Shown: one piece after another, positions 15,972 through 22,153 of the stretch | Numbering within the stretch: position 1 is the stretch's first letter | Layout of the letters: each line of letters begins with the position of its first letter | Origin: Bacillota bacterium | GTDB lineage: Bacteria > Bacillota > Clostridia > Peptostreptococcales > Natronincolaceae | DNA length: 22,153 nt | Direction of reading: 5' to 3' | Assembly: GCA_023387935.1 (NCBI GenBank) | Contig: JAEWHG010000056.1 | Location: 1-22,153, forward strand | Position numbers and translations under genes: made by a program | Notes under the pieces: generated by a model | The model's database searches: none | What the model was told of the DNA's origin: nothing | Seen by the model: the letters and a program-made list of their open reading frames with translations, nothing else

Positions 15972-17525
15972 TTATATATATACTACCTGATTTTTACCTA
16001 TGCTCTTTGCCTCATATAAACATTTATCTGCAATATAGATTAACTTATCCTTATTATAGCTATCGATACCGAATGTAGCAACTCCTATTGATGCAGTAAC
16101 ACTGATACCTTCTACAGAAAGATTCTGTATTGAAATTCTAATACGTTCTGCTATAATTTTGGCTTCTTCTTTACCAATATCTTTTAATATTATGATTACT
16201 TCTTCTCCACCGTATCGAGCAACGATATCCTTTGACCTAACATTTTCACTAATACACTTGGCAACATTTTTTAAAATCTTATCCCCCATTTGATGACCGT
16301 ATTCATCATTGGTATGTTTAAAGTTATCTATATCAATCATTAATATCGAGAAATTTTCTTCACTATATCTATATATTTTAAATACCTCTTCATATATATT
16401 TTCAAAAGTTCTGCGATTCATAAGACCTGTTAATCCATCATATTTTGACCATAACTTTAAATCGCCAATATACTCAATGTTAGAAATAATAAGACCTACA
16501 TGGCGAGCTACTATTTCGAAGAAACGGACCTGTCTATTTGAATAGATTTCATATTCTCCATTATCTAAATATATTACGCCGATTGCTTTTCCATAAACAT
16601 TAAGAATAGGTAATGTTATATTGGATTTAATACCTAGTTCTTTAGCAAGTTCTGGGTCGCACCTAGGATCATTACGTGCATCGTGTACAATAACAGCTTT
16701 TTTGGTCTCCATTGCAATAATAGCTGTATGATCCTTTGTTTTAGATTTATCCAAAGGATATCTAATGTCTTTAATATCAGAATTTTGGTTGAAGGTAGAG
16801 AAATGTGGCAATAAAAACTGTCCATCTTCATCTAATAACGCTAGAGTACATTTTTTCATTCCCACAGTACGAGAAATTATAGAAACTATTTTTTCTAAAG
16901 GGTTATCAGCATCAGCTAAATCATCCTCATTATTATACAGTAACATATTCTCTAAGGCAGTTAGTCCTAACATGTTTTCGAAAGCCAAATTCTGTCTTTC
17001 TATCCTAGAAAACACAGCAGTAAGCTCCCTAGCAGCTAGATTTGCTAAATTTTGAAGCTCCAGAGATATTCTTCCTTCACTTTCATTGTCACAAATAACT
17101 AAAATACCCATGATTTTACTTTGACTAAAAACAGGAGTAGATAATAATGTATGTGGTTTAAATATTTTATTCAAAAGAGGAAATGCCTCCTCTATACTAT
17201 TCGAATCCTCAAGACATAATACTTTTTTGTATTCATCTATAGGCAGAGGGCATCTAAAAACGCCGAAGTCTATACCTTCTTCTGTCATATGTTCTTTATG
17301 AATATCTCCAGGAAACTTTGAAGATTCATTTACTAGAAAGGTTTGATTATCTTCTATAATATCCATGTACATAACCCGATACTTTAGCCTTCTGTAAATA
17401 AATTTAACCACAACATTAATAGCCGTTTCTTTACTGTATTGCCTGTTAAGAGCCCTACATAGCTGCATAGTATATTTCTCGTATTCTGTTAATCCTTTAC
17501 TTTCTTCTCTTCGCGCTGAGTCCAA
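15972..17525 (-). CDS. Diguanylate cyclase with two GAF domains
   Basis: A 517-residue cytoplasmic signalling protein with no membrane segment. Residues about 25-175 and 205-350 are two GAF-like sensor domains; the second contains the phytochrome-type signature NDPRCDPELAKELGIKSNITLPI...GVIYLDN. The GGDEF domain begins at DGLTGLMNRRTF (about 363-374), with MIDIDNFKHTND and the active site RYGGEEV at 437-443. A product-inhibition I-site RSKD (430-433) stands exactly five residues before GGEEV. The enzyme should therefore make cyclic di-GMP from two GTP and be feedback-inhibited. The start is uncertain: TTG at 17525 with a GGGGG stretch upstream gives a 37-base overlap with topB, while ATG 17468 would avoid overlap but has a poor ribosome binding site. 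It is co-directional with topB and probably co-transcribed. Confidence 0.86.
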   Translation of the reverse strand: MDSARREESKGLTEYEKYTMQLCRALNRQYSKETAINVVVKFIYRRLKYRVMYMDIIEDNQTFLVNESSKFPGDIHKEHMTEEGIDFGVFRCPLPIDEYKKVLCLEDSNSIEEAFPLLNKIFKPHTLLSTPVFSQSKIMGILVICDNESEGRISLELQNLANLAARELTAVFSRIERQNLAFENMLGLTALENMLLYNNEDDLADADNPLEKIVSIISRTVGMKKCTLALLDEDGQFLLPHFSTFNQNSDIKDIRYPLDKSKTKDHTAIIAMETKKAVIVHDARNDPRCDPELAKELGIKSNITLPILNVYGKAIGVIYLDNGEYEIYSNRQVRFFEIVARHVGLIISNIEYIGDLKLWSKYDGLTGLMNRRTFENIYEEVFKIYRYSEENFSILMIDIDNFKHTNDEYGHQMGDKILKNVAKCISENVRSKDIVARYGGEEVIIILKDIGKEEAKIIAERIRISIQNLSVEGISVTASIGVATFGIDSYNKDKLIYIADKCLYEAKSIGKNQVVYI

Positions 17526-19672
17526 TTAGTATCGCCCCCATTTGCAAACTCCCAGCCCCAATAGCCGTTACTTGATTTTTTTAGACGTATGTTTCCATCA
17601 AACTTCGTATTCGTTTTTAACGATGTCATTCCTTTTACAGTAACTATTTGATTCTTTATTAGACTACTAACCATTGTTTTAGTAATTTTCTTTTTAAATT
17701 TTTTCATCAGTATATCTTCTTTAAATAATCCAAATTTGCAACCACTCTTATATTCACTACAATAAAAATTCTTAGGACCCTCTAAAACCTTACCCAGCTT
17801 ACATGCTGGGCAAACACCAAGAGAAATATTACTTGAGGTACTCTTAGTTGATTTACTCTTATTCACTTTATTGTCTCTCTCAAATACAACGTCTCCTGCA
17901 TTTTTATTTACATCTTCAACTATGAATTTTGTAAACCTTACAATACCTTCCATAAACTTTCTTGAATCTAGCTGAGCATTAGCAATTTTATCTAAAGCCT
18001 TCTCCCACCTACCCGTAAGCTCTGGAGACGCTAATTCATCGGAAGCTATTTTTATAAGTTTTCTTCCTTTTTCTGTAGATATTAAGTTTTTCCCCTGTCT
18101 TTCTACATACCCAACAGATATTATTCTTTCTATAATAGAAGCCCTAGTCGCTGGTGTACCTATACCACTTGATTTTAATTGTTCTTTTAATTCCTCGTCC
18201 TCAATAAATCGCCCTGCATTTTCCATAGAGCTTAATAGAAGTGCCTCATTATATCTTTCTGGTGGCTTCGTTTGTTTTTTTTCAATATCTGCACTTTTTA
18301 CTTTGCTTATATATCCTTTTTTTATATTAGATAAAGAGCTTATAGCTATATCCTTATCTTTCTCTATGTATAAAACTCTCCAGCCTTGATTTATAATAGT
18401 TTGCTCATTACTTTTAAAGTTTTCATCTTCTACATTCGTTATAATAACTATGCTAAAATATTCATAGTCATTATAGAAAACCGATAAAAATCTTCTTACA
18501 ATCATATCATAAATATTTTTTTCTTCTTGAGTAAGCTTATTCAAGTCCACTCTCTTCTCTGTAGGTATAATTGCATGGTGATCTGTTACCTTACTGTTAT
18601 TGATAATTCTAGAATTAATTGGTATATTATCCAATTTTTCTAAAGTATCAGTAAATTCTTTATATCCCTCTAAACCAACTTTTCTTATTAGAGTCTTTAA
18701 CTTAGGTATCAAATCCTTAGTTAAATAACGACTATCCGTTCTAGGATATGTAATTACCTTTCGTTTTTCATAAAGAGCCTGTGCAATATCTAAGGTTTTT
18801 TGAGCAGTATATCCATATTTCTTATTACCGTCCCTTTGCAGCTCTGTTAGGTCATATAAAAGAGGTGGTTTTTTAACAACTTTTTTCTTTTGAAAGTCAG
18901 TAACCCTTCCATCTTTACCTAATACTTTTTCCTTAATATCCTCTGCCCTTTTAATGTTGTCTATTTTACTTTCTTTAGTTTCTAAATCTATCCAGATTCC
19001 GCTATACTCCTCAAATTCTGCCTTTACCTCCCAATAATCCCTAGGAACAAAATTATCAATTTCCATGTCCCTATCTACTATAATTTTTAAAGTAGGAGTT
19101 TGTACCCTTCCTATAGGAAGTAAAGAGTTGTATTTTACACTATAGGCTCTACTACCATTTATCCCCACCAACCAATCACTTTCACTTCTACACTTTGCAG
19201 AATAATATAAGGGATCGTATGATTTACCATCCTTTAAGTTAGCGAATCCTTCTTTAATTGATTCATCTGTAAGAGAAGAAATCCAAAGTCGCTTAAATGG
19301 TTTTTTGCAGCTAGCTAGCTCATATATATATCTAAAAATAAGCTCGCCTTCCCTACCAGCATCCGTAGCACATATTATTTCTTTAACTTGAGCATCTTTC
19401 ATCAAGGTTTTTACAATTTGATATTGTTTGTAGGTTTTAGGATTAGGCTTAAGCTTTATTTTATCTGGAATAATAGGCAAGTTACTAAATGTCCATTTTT
19501 TATATTTAATGTCATATTCCTCTGGATCACACAATATAACTAAATGTCCTATGGCCCAGGTTACTATATAATTACTTCCTTCTATGTAGCCATCCTTTTT
19601 ATTTTTGCAATCTAAAACCTTTGCAATATCCTTAGCCACACTTGGTTTTTCTGCAATAATTAATCTTTTCAT
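17489..19672 (-). CDS. topB: DNA topoisomerase III (type IA)
   Basis: A 727-residue type IA topoisomerase that relaxes or decatenates DNA by single-strand passage. The Toprim domain starts MKRLIIAEKPSVAKDIAKVL and includes CATDAGREGELIFRY (101-115). The catalytic tyrosine is Y309 in ITYPRTDSRYL. The GIGTPATRASIIERI motif, typical of the family, is further downstream. The C-terminus has a four-cysteine zinc-ribbon-like piece (CPACKLGK...FYC...GCKFG) and a TopB C-terminal repeat ending near NGYWGWEFANGG. Length is normal for Gram-positive TopB. AAAGGAAG precedes the ATG. Its end overlaps the diguanylate cyclase frame by 37 bases if the TTG start is used. It could also be a plasmid/ICE-type TopB, but no conjugation genes are nearby, so a chromosomal housekeeping copy is more likely. 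Confidence 0.93.
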   Translation of the reverse strand: MKRLIIAEKPSVAKDIAKVLDCKNKKDGYIEGSNYIVTWAIGHLVILCDPEEYDIKYKKWTFSNLPIIPDKIKLKPNPKTYKQYQIVKTLMKDAQVKEIICATDAGREGELIFRYIYELASCKKPFKRLWISSLTDESIKEGFANLKDGKSYDPLYYSAKCRSESDWLVGINGSRAYSVKYNSLLPIGRVQTPTLKIIVDRDMEIDNFVPRDYWEVKAEFEEYSGIWIDLETKESKIDNIKRAEDIKEKVLGKDGRVTDFQKKKVVKKPPLLYDLTELQRDGNKKYGYTAQKTLDIAQALYEKRKVITYPRTDSRYLTKDLIPKLKTLIRKVGLEGYKEFTDTLEKLDNIPINSRIINNSKVTDHHAIIPTEKRVDLNKLTQEEKNIYDMIVRRFLSVFYNDYEYFSIVIITNVEDENFKSNEQTIINQGWRVLYIEKDKDIAISSLSNIKKGYISKVKSADIEKKQTKPPERYNEALLLSSMENAGRFIEDEELKEQLKSSGIGTPATRASIIERIISVGYVERQGKNLISTEKGRKLIKIASDELASPELTGRWEKALDKIANAQLDSRKFMEGIVRFTKFIVEDVNKNAGDVVFERDNKVNKSKSTKSTSSNISLGVCPACKLGKVLEGPKNFYCSEYKSGCKFGLFKEDILMKKFKKKITKTMVSSLIKNQIVTVKGMTSLKTNTKFDGNIRLKKSSNGYWGWEFANGGDTNWTQREEKKVKD

Positions 19673-19844
19673 TGATCTTCCTTTCAGAGTAATACGATAG
19701 TTACATTATATACTATACAATACTCAATGGTCTATAAAAAAATAGGTCTATCTTCCTATATATTTCGCGCATTTTCGATCTAAAGTCCTACTTTTAGACA
19801 AGGTTCGACATTTCCTTTAAATCATTATTATACCACAAAAAATT

Positions 19845-19876
19845 AGAAGGACTAAAATAATTCTAGTCCTACTTCT
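19845..19876 (-). terminator. Rho-independent terminator of the ADP-ribosylglycohydrolase-like gene
   Basis: On the minus strand AGAAG-T-AGGACTA pairs with TAGTCCTTCT across a loop of about 9 bases and is followed by AATTTTTTG. The core is GGACTA/TAGTCC (19849-19854 with 19864-19869). The stem begins within the last two codons, so it overlaps the stop codon at 19869-19871. Confidence 0.75.
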
Positions 19877-21383
19877 GCAAGCTTTTAATACCCTCTAATA
19901 CTTCTCTACCGATTTCGTATTCTGGTGCAATTTCCACTGCTCTTCGCGCGTATTTTTCTGCCTTGTCTAAATTATCTATATTTAAATAAGTCACTGCAAT
20001 ATCACACAATATGATTGGATTATTTAAATCATATATAAGAGCTTTTTTAAAATACCTTAAAGCATCTTCATAGGCTTCTTTCTCTAGATATTTAGTCCCT
20101 AAACCTTCATAAGCCTCTATAATATGTAATTTTACTCTTTCGTTTTTCTTAACATCTGGACTTTTTACTAATAATTCTTCGAAATAATTAATAGACATTC
20201 CGTATTTTTCTTCTTTATTACTCTTTATTCCTAACCATAATAGCTTATCTAGCTCATCCTGAGATCTTTCTATTTCTATTTGATTCTTCATTCTTCTATA
20301 TGGATTATTACTCTTATTTTTTAAAGAAAGTTCAAATAATCGATCTGACAAAATAGAAATTTCCTTATTCATCTCAATTTTATTTACGTATCCTTTCGGA
20401 ATATTATTGAAGCCTAAATATGCTCCTAATAAGGTTAAAGTCAAAGTGACTATTACATCAGTTTCTCTCATGGCTAAGCATTCTTTTAATATCTTTTCAT
20501 AATCATTAGGATTTTTTAAAAAAATATATAAAGCTAATGGCATTGACTCTAATACATTGGAACTGATACGCCAATATTCTTTTATTTCTTCAACAGATAT
20601 ATCCTTCTCTATCCATTCTCTTAATATCTTATTAATTACTATATATAGATTAGCAATTTCACCATTTTTGCCAATAGAATATACTTTTATTTCCATCCCC
20701 CTTATACTTTTGCACATAATATCTAAGAATAGTTTTTTGTCCTCCTTAGTATTTATGGAAAAAGCAGGAGTATTTAATAAATAAGCAATAGCGCTTGAAA
20801 ATAAAACACTTCCGGCAACAGCAGTTTCTTCCATATGAGTAATGACAGTTTGAATGATCTCAACTAACTTCAATGTCTCATAATCACCATAGTTTGTTAA
20901 TGCTACAGAAATTCCCCTAATGGCCGCCCCAACATCTAATGAAGGTATTCCACATTTATACCAATCTAATCTACGATCTCTATAATTTACAATAAATTGC
21001 TCCATTACTTTATCTGGGTGAACATTTGATTGACGAATAAATCGATTTGCTAAATCCTCTGGATTAAAACCCTGATTAATAATTAAGGATTCTGCAAATA
21101 AAACCGTAGCTTTAGTTTGCCAAGTTCCCTTCATATAAACAGCATTTCGTTCTCCTTTTAGAAAATGATTGATATTATCAATCTCTTTTGATTGTTCTCC
21201 TTCCCACAAACTTCCAAAAGCATCCCCAATAGCTAAGCTCATCATAGCTCCTCTAATTTTGTCTTTATAATCTATATTAGACAAAGGAACTAGGTTAATT
21301 TTTTCGGTTCGTGCATTTAAATCTGCCATGCCTATTTTTTCTACTAAAAATGTATATATTTCTTCTAGTAAATTTATATACAT
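19869..21383 (-). CDS. ADP-ribosylglycohydrolase-like protein with C-terminal TPR repeats, probably inactive
   Basis: A 504-residue protein in two parts. Residues about 40-335 match the ADP-ribosylglycohydrolase (DraG/ARH) family: KIRGAMMSLAIGDAFGSLWEG (42-62), GAAIRGISVAL (152-162), TH at 182-183, and a C-terminal LGAYLGFNNIP (319-329). The metal-binding motifs are broken. The usual TDDT is QTKAT (89-93) and the usual GDTDT is RETDV (306-310). Both metal sites appear damaged, so a hydrolase is doubtful, and a role in binding ADP-ribose or a protein is more likely. From about 392 to 495 there are TPR helices (AYEGLGTKYLEKEAYEDALRYFKKALIYD; DIAVTYLNIDNLDKAEKYARRAVEIAPEY). No signal peptide or membrane span is seen. 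AAGGGG lies 10 bases before the ATG. The gene is divergent from pyrB and monocistronic, with its own terminator. Confidence 0.8.
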   Translation of the reverse strand: MYINLLEEIYTFLVEKIGMADLNARTEKINLVPLSNIDYKDKIRGAMMSLAIGDAFGSLWEGEQSKEIDNINHFLKGERNAVYMKGTWQTKATVLFAESLIINQGFNPEDLANRFIRQSNVHPDKVMEQFIVNYRDRRLDWYKCGIPSLDVGAAIRGISVALTNYGDYETLKLVEIIQTVITHMEETAVAGSVLFSSAIAYLLNTPAFSINTKEDKKLFLDIMCKSIRGMEIKVYSIGKNGEIANLYIVINKILREWIEKDISVEEIKEYWRISSNVLESMPLALYIFLKNPNDYEKILKECLAMRETDVIVTLTLTLLGAYLGFNNIPKGYVNKIEMNKEISILSDRLFELSLKNKSNNPYRRMKNQIEIERSQDELDKLLWLGIKSNKEEKYGMSINYFEELLVKSPDVKKNERVKLHIIEAYEGLGTKYLEKEAYEDALRYFKKALIYDLNNPIILCDIAVTYLNIDNLDKAEKYARRAVEIAPEYEIGREVLEGIKSLQK

Positions 21384-21504
21384 AAACCCAGCACCCCTTC
21401 TCGTTAGTCTATTTTTAAAATATTCTACAATTCTATAGTTTTTCCTTCATTAATATGGTAATACTTATTAAATTTATTTATTTAATATTGGCAAGTTTTA
21501 TTTA

Positions 21505-21533
21505 TTGACTTGTTTCTATTTTAATGATATATT
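21505..21533 (+). promoter_or_regulatory. pyrB promoter
   Basis: TTGACT (21505-21510) and TATATT (21528-21533) are separated by exactly 17 bases, close to the SigA consensus. Transcription would begin near 21540, about ten bases before the first PyrR-binding hairpin. Upstream genes on both sides point away, so this is the only evident source of plus-strand RNA through the leader. Confidence 0.8.
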
Positions 21534-21549
21534 TTTAAAAAAGAATATG

Positions 21550-21580
21550 CCTTTAAATTGGTACTGTGATACCAAAAAGG
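21550..21580 (+). promoter_or_regulatory. PyrR-binding loop 1 (anti-antiterminator)
   Basis: A two-part hairpin: lower stem CCTTT (21550-21554) with AAAGG (21576-21580), a 3-base purine bulge AAA (21555-21557), upper stem TTGGTA with TACCAA, and a six-base loop CTGTGA (21564-21569). This matches the known PyrR-site form with a purine bulge and CNGNGA loop. Its 3' arm ACCAAAAAGG (21571-21580) can pair at 9 of 10 positions with CCTCTTTGGT (21640-21649), the 5' arm of the downstream terminator. PyrR binding would thus hold this hairpin and let the terminator form. Confidence 0.78.
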
Positions 21581-21637
21581 ATCGGATAAAATCTCTGGAT
21601 ATATATTTAAAAATATATTATTTTGAGTTTAATTTCT

Positions 21638-21683
21638 AACCTCTTTGGTCAATATATCAGACCAAAGAGGTTGTTTTTATTTT
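21638..21683 (+). terminator. pyrB leader attenuator terminator
   Basis: AACCTCTTTGGTC (21638-21650) pairs perfectly over 13 bp with GACCAAAGAGGTT (21660-21672), followed by G and TTTTTATTTT. It acts on plus-strand RNA only, since no U-tract exists on the other strand. There is no upstream plus-strand gene for it to end, so it must act inside the pyrB leader as an attenuator. Confidence 0.85.
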
Positions 21684-21685
21684 AA

Positions 21686-21721
21686 GCACTTGAAATTTTA
21701 AGCTTACTTAAAATTGAGTGC
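21686..21721 (+). other. Large leader hairpin between the two PyrR modules
   Basis: GCACT (21686-21690) pairs with AGTGC (21717-21721), and AATTTTAAG (21694-21702) with CTTAAAATT (21707-21715), around a CTTA loop, with a small asymmetric internal bulge. No U-tract follows, so it is not a terminator. It may insulate the two regulatory modules or protect the processed mRNA; the role is unknown. Confidence 0.55.
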
Positions 21722-21761
21722 GCCATAAAGTTTGTGAGAGCAATCAAACAAATTTTATTTG

Positions 21762-21792
21762 CCTTTAAATTAGCCCAGTGAGGCTAAAAAGG
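21762..21792 (+). promoter_or_regulatory. PyrR-binding loop 2, close to the pyrB start
   Basis: It has the same design as loop 1: lower stem CCTTT (21762-21766) with AAAGG (21788-21792), AAA bulge (21767-21769), upper stem TTAGCC (21770-21775) with GGCTAA (21782-21787), loop CAGTGA. The core GCCCAGTGAGGC agrees with the PyrR consensus CCAGNGAGG. No terminator lies downstream of it; the pyrB start codon is only 36 bases beyond its end, so transcription attenuation is not possible for this copy. Confidence 0.82.
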
Positions 21793-21822
21793 GAGAGTAT
21801 CTCCCAAAAAAAGAAAGGGAGG
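21791..21822 (+). promoter_or_regulatory. Candidate Shine-Dalgarno sequestering switch for pyrB
   Basis: GGGAGA (21791-21796) can pair with TCTCCC (21800-21805) around a GTA loop, leaving the ribosome site GGGAGG (21817-21822), six bases before ATG, free. The first two G bases of this hairpin are also the last two of PyrR loop 2. If PyrR holds loop 2, CTCCC (21801-21805) is freed and can pair with GGGAG (21817-21821), hiding the ribosome site. The pairings are seen in the sequence; the switch is inferred. Confidence 0.55.
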
Positions 21823-21828
21823 AAGAAA

Positions 21829-22153
21829 ATGAAATTAGAAGGTAGACATCTGATAGATGCCAATGACTTTACAGTAGAAGAACTACAATCTATTATTAAC
21901 TTAGGACTTAAAATGTACGAAAAACCACAGGAATTTAAAGATTTATGTAAAGGTAAAATTTTAGCCACATTATTTTATGAGCCTAGCACCAGAACTCGTT
22001 TAAGCTTTGAGTCTGCAATTCTTAGAATGGGTGGAAGTGTTCTTGGTTTTGCCGATGCAGAAACTAGCTCGGTAAAAAAAGGCGAGAGCATTGCTGATAC
22101 CATAAGAGTTTTAGATGGATATTCAGATATTATAGTAATGCGCCATCCAAGAG
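21829..22153 (+). CDS. pyrB: Aspartate carbamoyltransferase catalytic subunit, partial
   Basis: The first 108 residues of aspartate transcarbamoylase, cut by the right edge. The enzyme joins carbamoyl phosphate and aspartate to N-carbamoyl-aspartate, the committed step of pyrimidine synthesis. FYEPSTRTRLSFESA (about residues 49-63) is the carbamoyl phosphate-binding site, and SSVKKGESIADTIRVL (about 80-95) holds the mobile loop lysine typical of the active site. The N-terminus MKLEGRHLIDANDFT is usual for clostridial PyrB. The ATG has a strong GGGAGG site six bases upstream. Control by PyrR at two levels is suggested by the leader. Other pyr genes probably follow beyond the window. Confidence 0.96.
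   Translation, partial: MKLEGRHLIDANDFTVEELQSIINLGLKMYEKPQEFKDLCKGKILATLFYEPSTRTRLSFESAILRMGGSVLGFADAETSSVKKGESIADTIRVLDGYSDIIVMRHPR

Noticed and set aside
17489..19672. topB as a marker of an integrative conjugative element
   Set aside because: No relaxase, coupling protein, integrase, transposase or attachment repeats can be seen in the window, and the neighbours look chromosomal.
19729..19751. GGTCTAT direct repeat upstream of topB
   Set aside because: Two 7-base copies 16 bases apart without dyad symmetry or a clear relation to a promoter; too weak to call an operator.
21791..21813. GGGAGA/TCTCCC hairpin as a second terminator in the pyr leader
   Set aside because: The stem is only 6 bp and is followed by A bases rather than U, so it cannot act as an intrinsic terminator; it fits better as a ribosome-site switch.
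8166..21831. Metabolic coupling of AllFGH-derived carbamoyl phosphate to PyrB
   Set aside because: Both use carbamoyl phosphate, but the genes are 10 kb apart in separate transcription units with different control, so proximity alone does not support a link.
1..22153. CRISPR arrays, tRNA or rRNA genes, insertion sequences, toxin-antitoxin or phage genes
   Set aside because: I looked on both strands and found no regularly spaced repeats, cloverleaf genes, transposase motifs or phage proteins.

Overview
The window comes from a strongly AT-rich, low-GC Gram-positive anaerobe, most likely a member of the Clostridia. The signs are strong AGGAGG-type ribosome binding sites, U-tailed hairpin terminators, oxygen-sensitive 2-hydroxyacyl-CoA dehydratase/activase families, and PyrR-type control of a pyrimidine gene. 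The genus is not determined (an Alkaliphilus-like organism is only a guess).

Layout. (1) 1-1363, minus strand: a double-cubane-cluster reductase of the HgdB superfamily, followed by its ATP-dependent activase, which runs off the left edge. (2) 1640-3244, minus: an L-lactate permease family carrier with its own terminator. (3) 3245-3696: a 452-bp divergent control region with two perfect inverted repeats and a recurring GGATAAT/ATTATCC word. (4) 3697-11255, plus: a six-gene operon encoding a PucR-family regulator, an EIIC-type membrane carrier with no EIIA/EIIB, AllF (FdrA), AllG (DUF1116), AllH (DUF2877) and a carbamate kinase. This is an oxamate carbamoyltransferase module. Carbamoyl-oxamate is phosphorolysed to oxamate plus carbamoyl phosphate, and the kinase makes ATP from the latter. 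A 19-bp bidirectional terminator separates it from convergent genes. (5) 11330-14361, minus: three overlapping genes, two HgdB-like/DUF2229-like cysteine proteins and one BadF/HgdC-type activase. They look like an unfused version of the large clostridial CoA-dehydratase-activase proteins. (6) 14423-15829, minus: cardiolipin synthase. (7) 15972-19672, minus: topoisomerase III, with a GAF-GAF-GGDEF diguanylate cyclase overlapping its end. (8) 19869-21383, minus: an ADP-ribosylglycohydrolase-like domain with degenerate metal motifs, joined to TPR repeats. (9) 21505-22153, plus: a pyrimidine promoter, a long structured leader and the start of pyrB.

The most notable feature is the pyrB leader. It holds two copies of the PyrR-binding hairpin with identical architecture (5-bp lower stem, AAA bulge, 6-bp upper stem, six-base loop). 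The 3' arm of the first can pair with the 5' arm of an intrinsic terminator, which is a classical attenuator. The second lies just before pyrB and shares two bases with a small hairpin whose released CUCCC can pair with the pyrB Shine-Dalgarno GGGAG. The sequence therefore suggests two PyrR checkpoints in series on one mRNA, one transcriptional and one translational.

The all operon appears to be a self-contained energy-yielding pathway fed by a dedicated importer, because no allantoin or ureidoglycolate genes accompany it here. The divergent lactate permease is a plausible but unproven exporter of oxamate, an analogue of pyruvate and lactate. Several long start choices were shortened where an internal start has a clearly better ribosome binding site.
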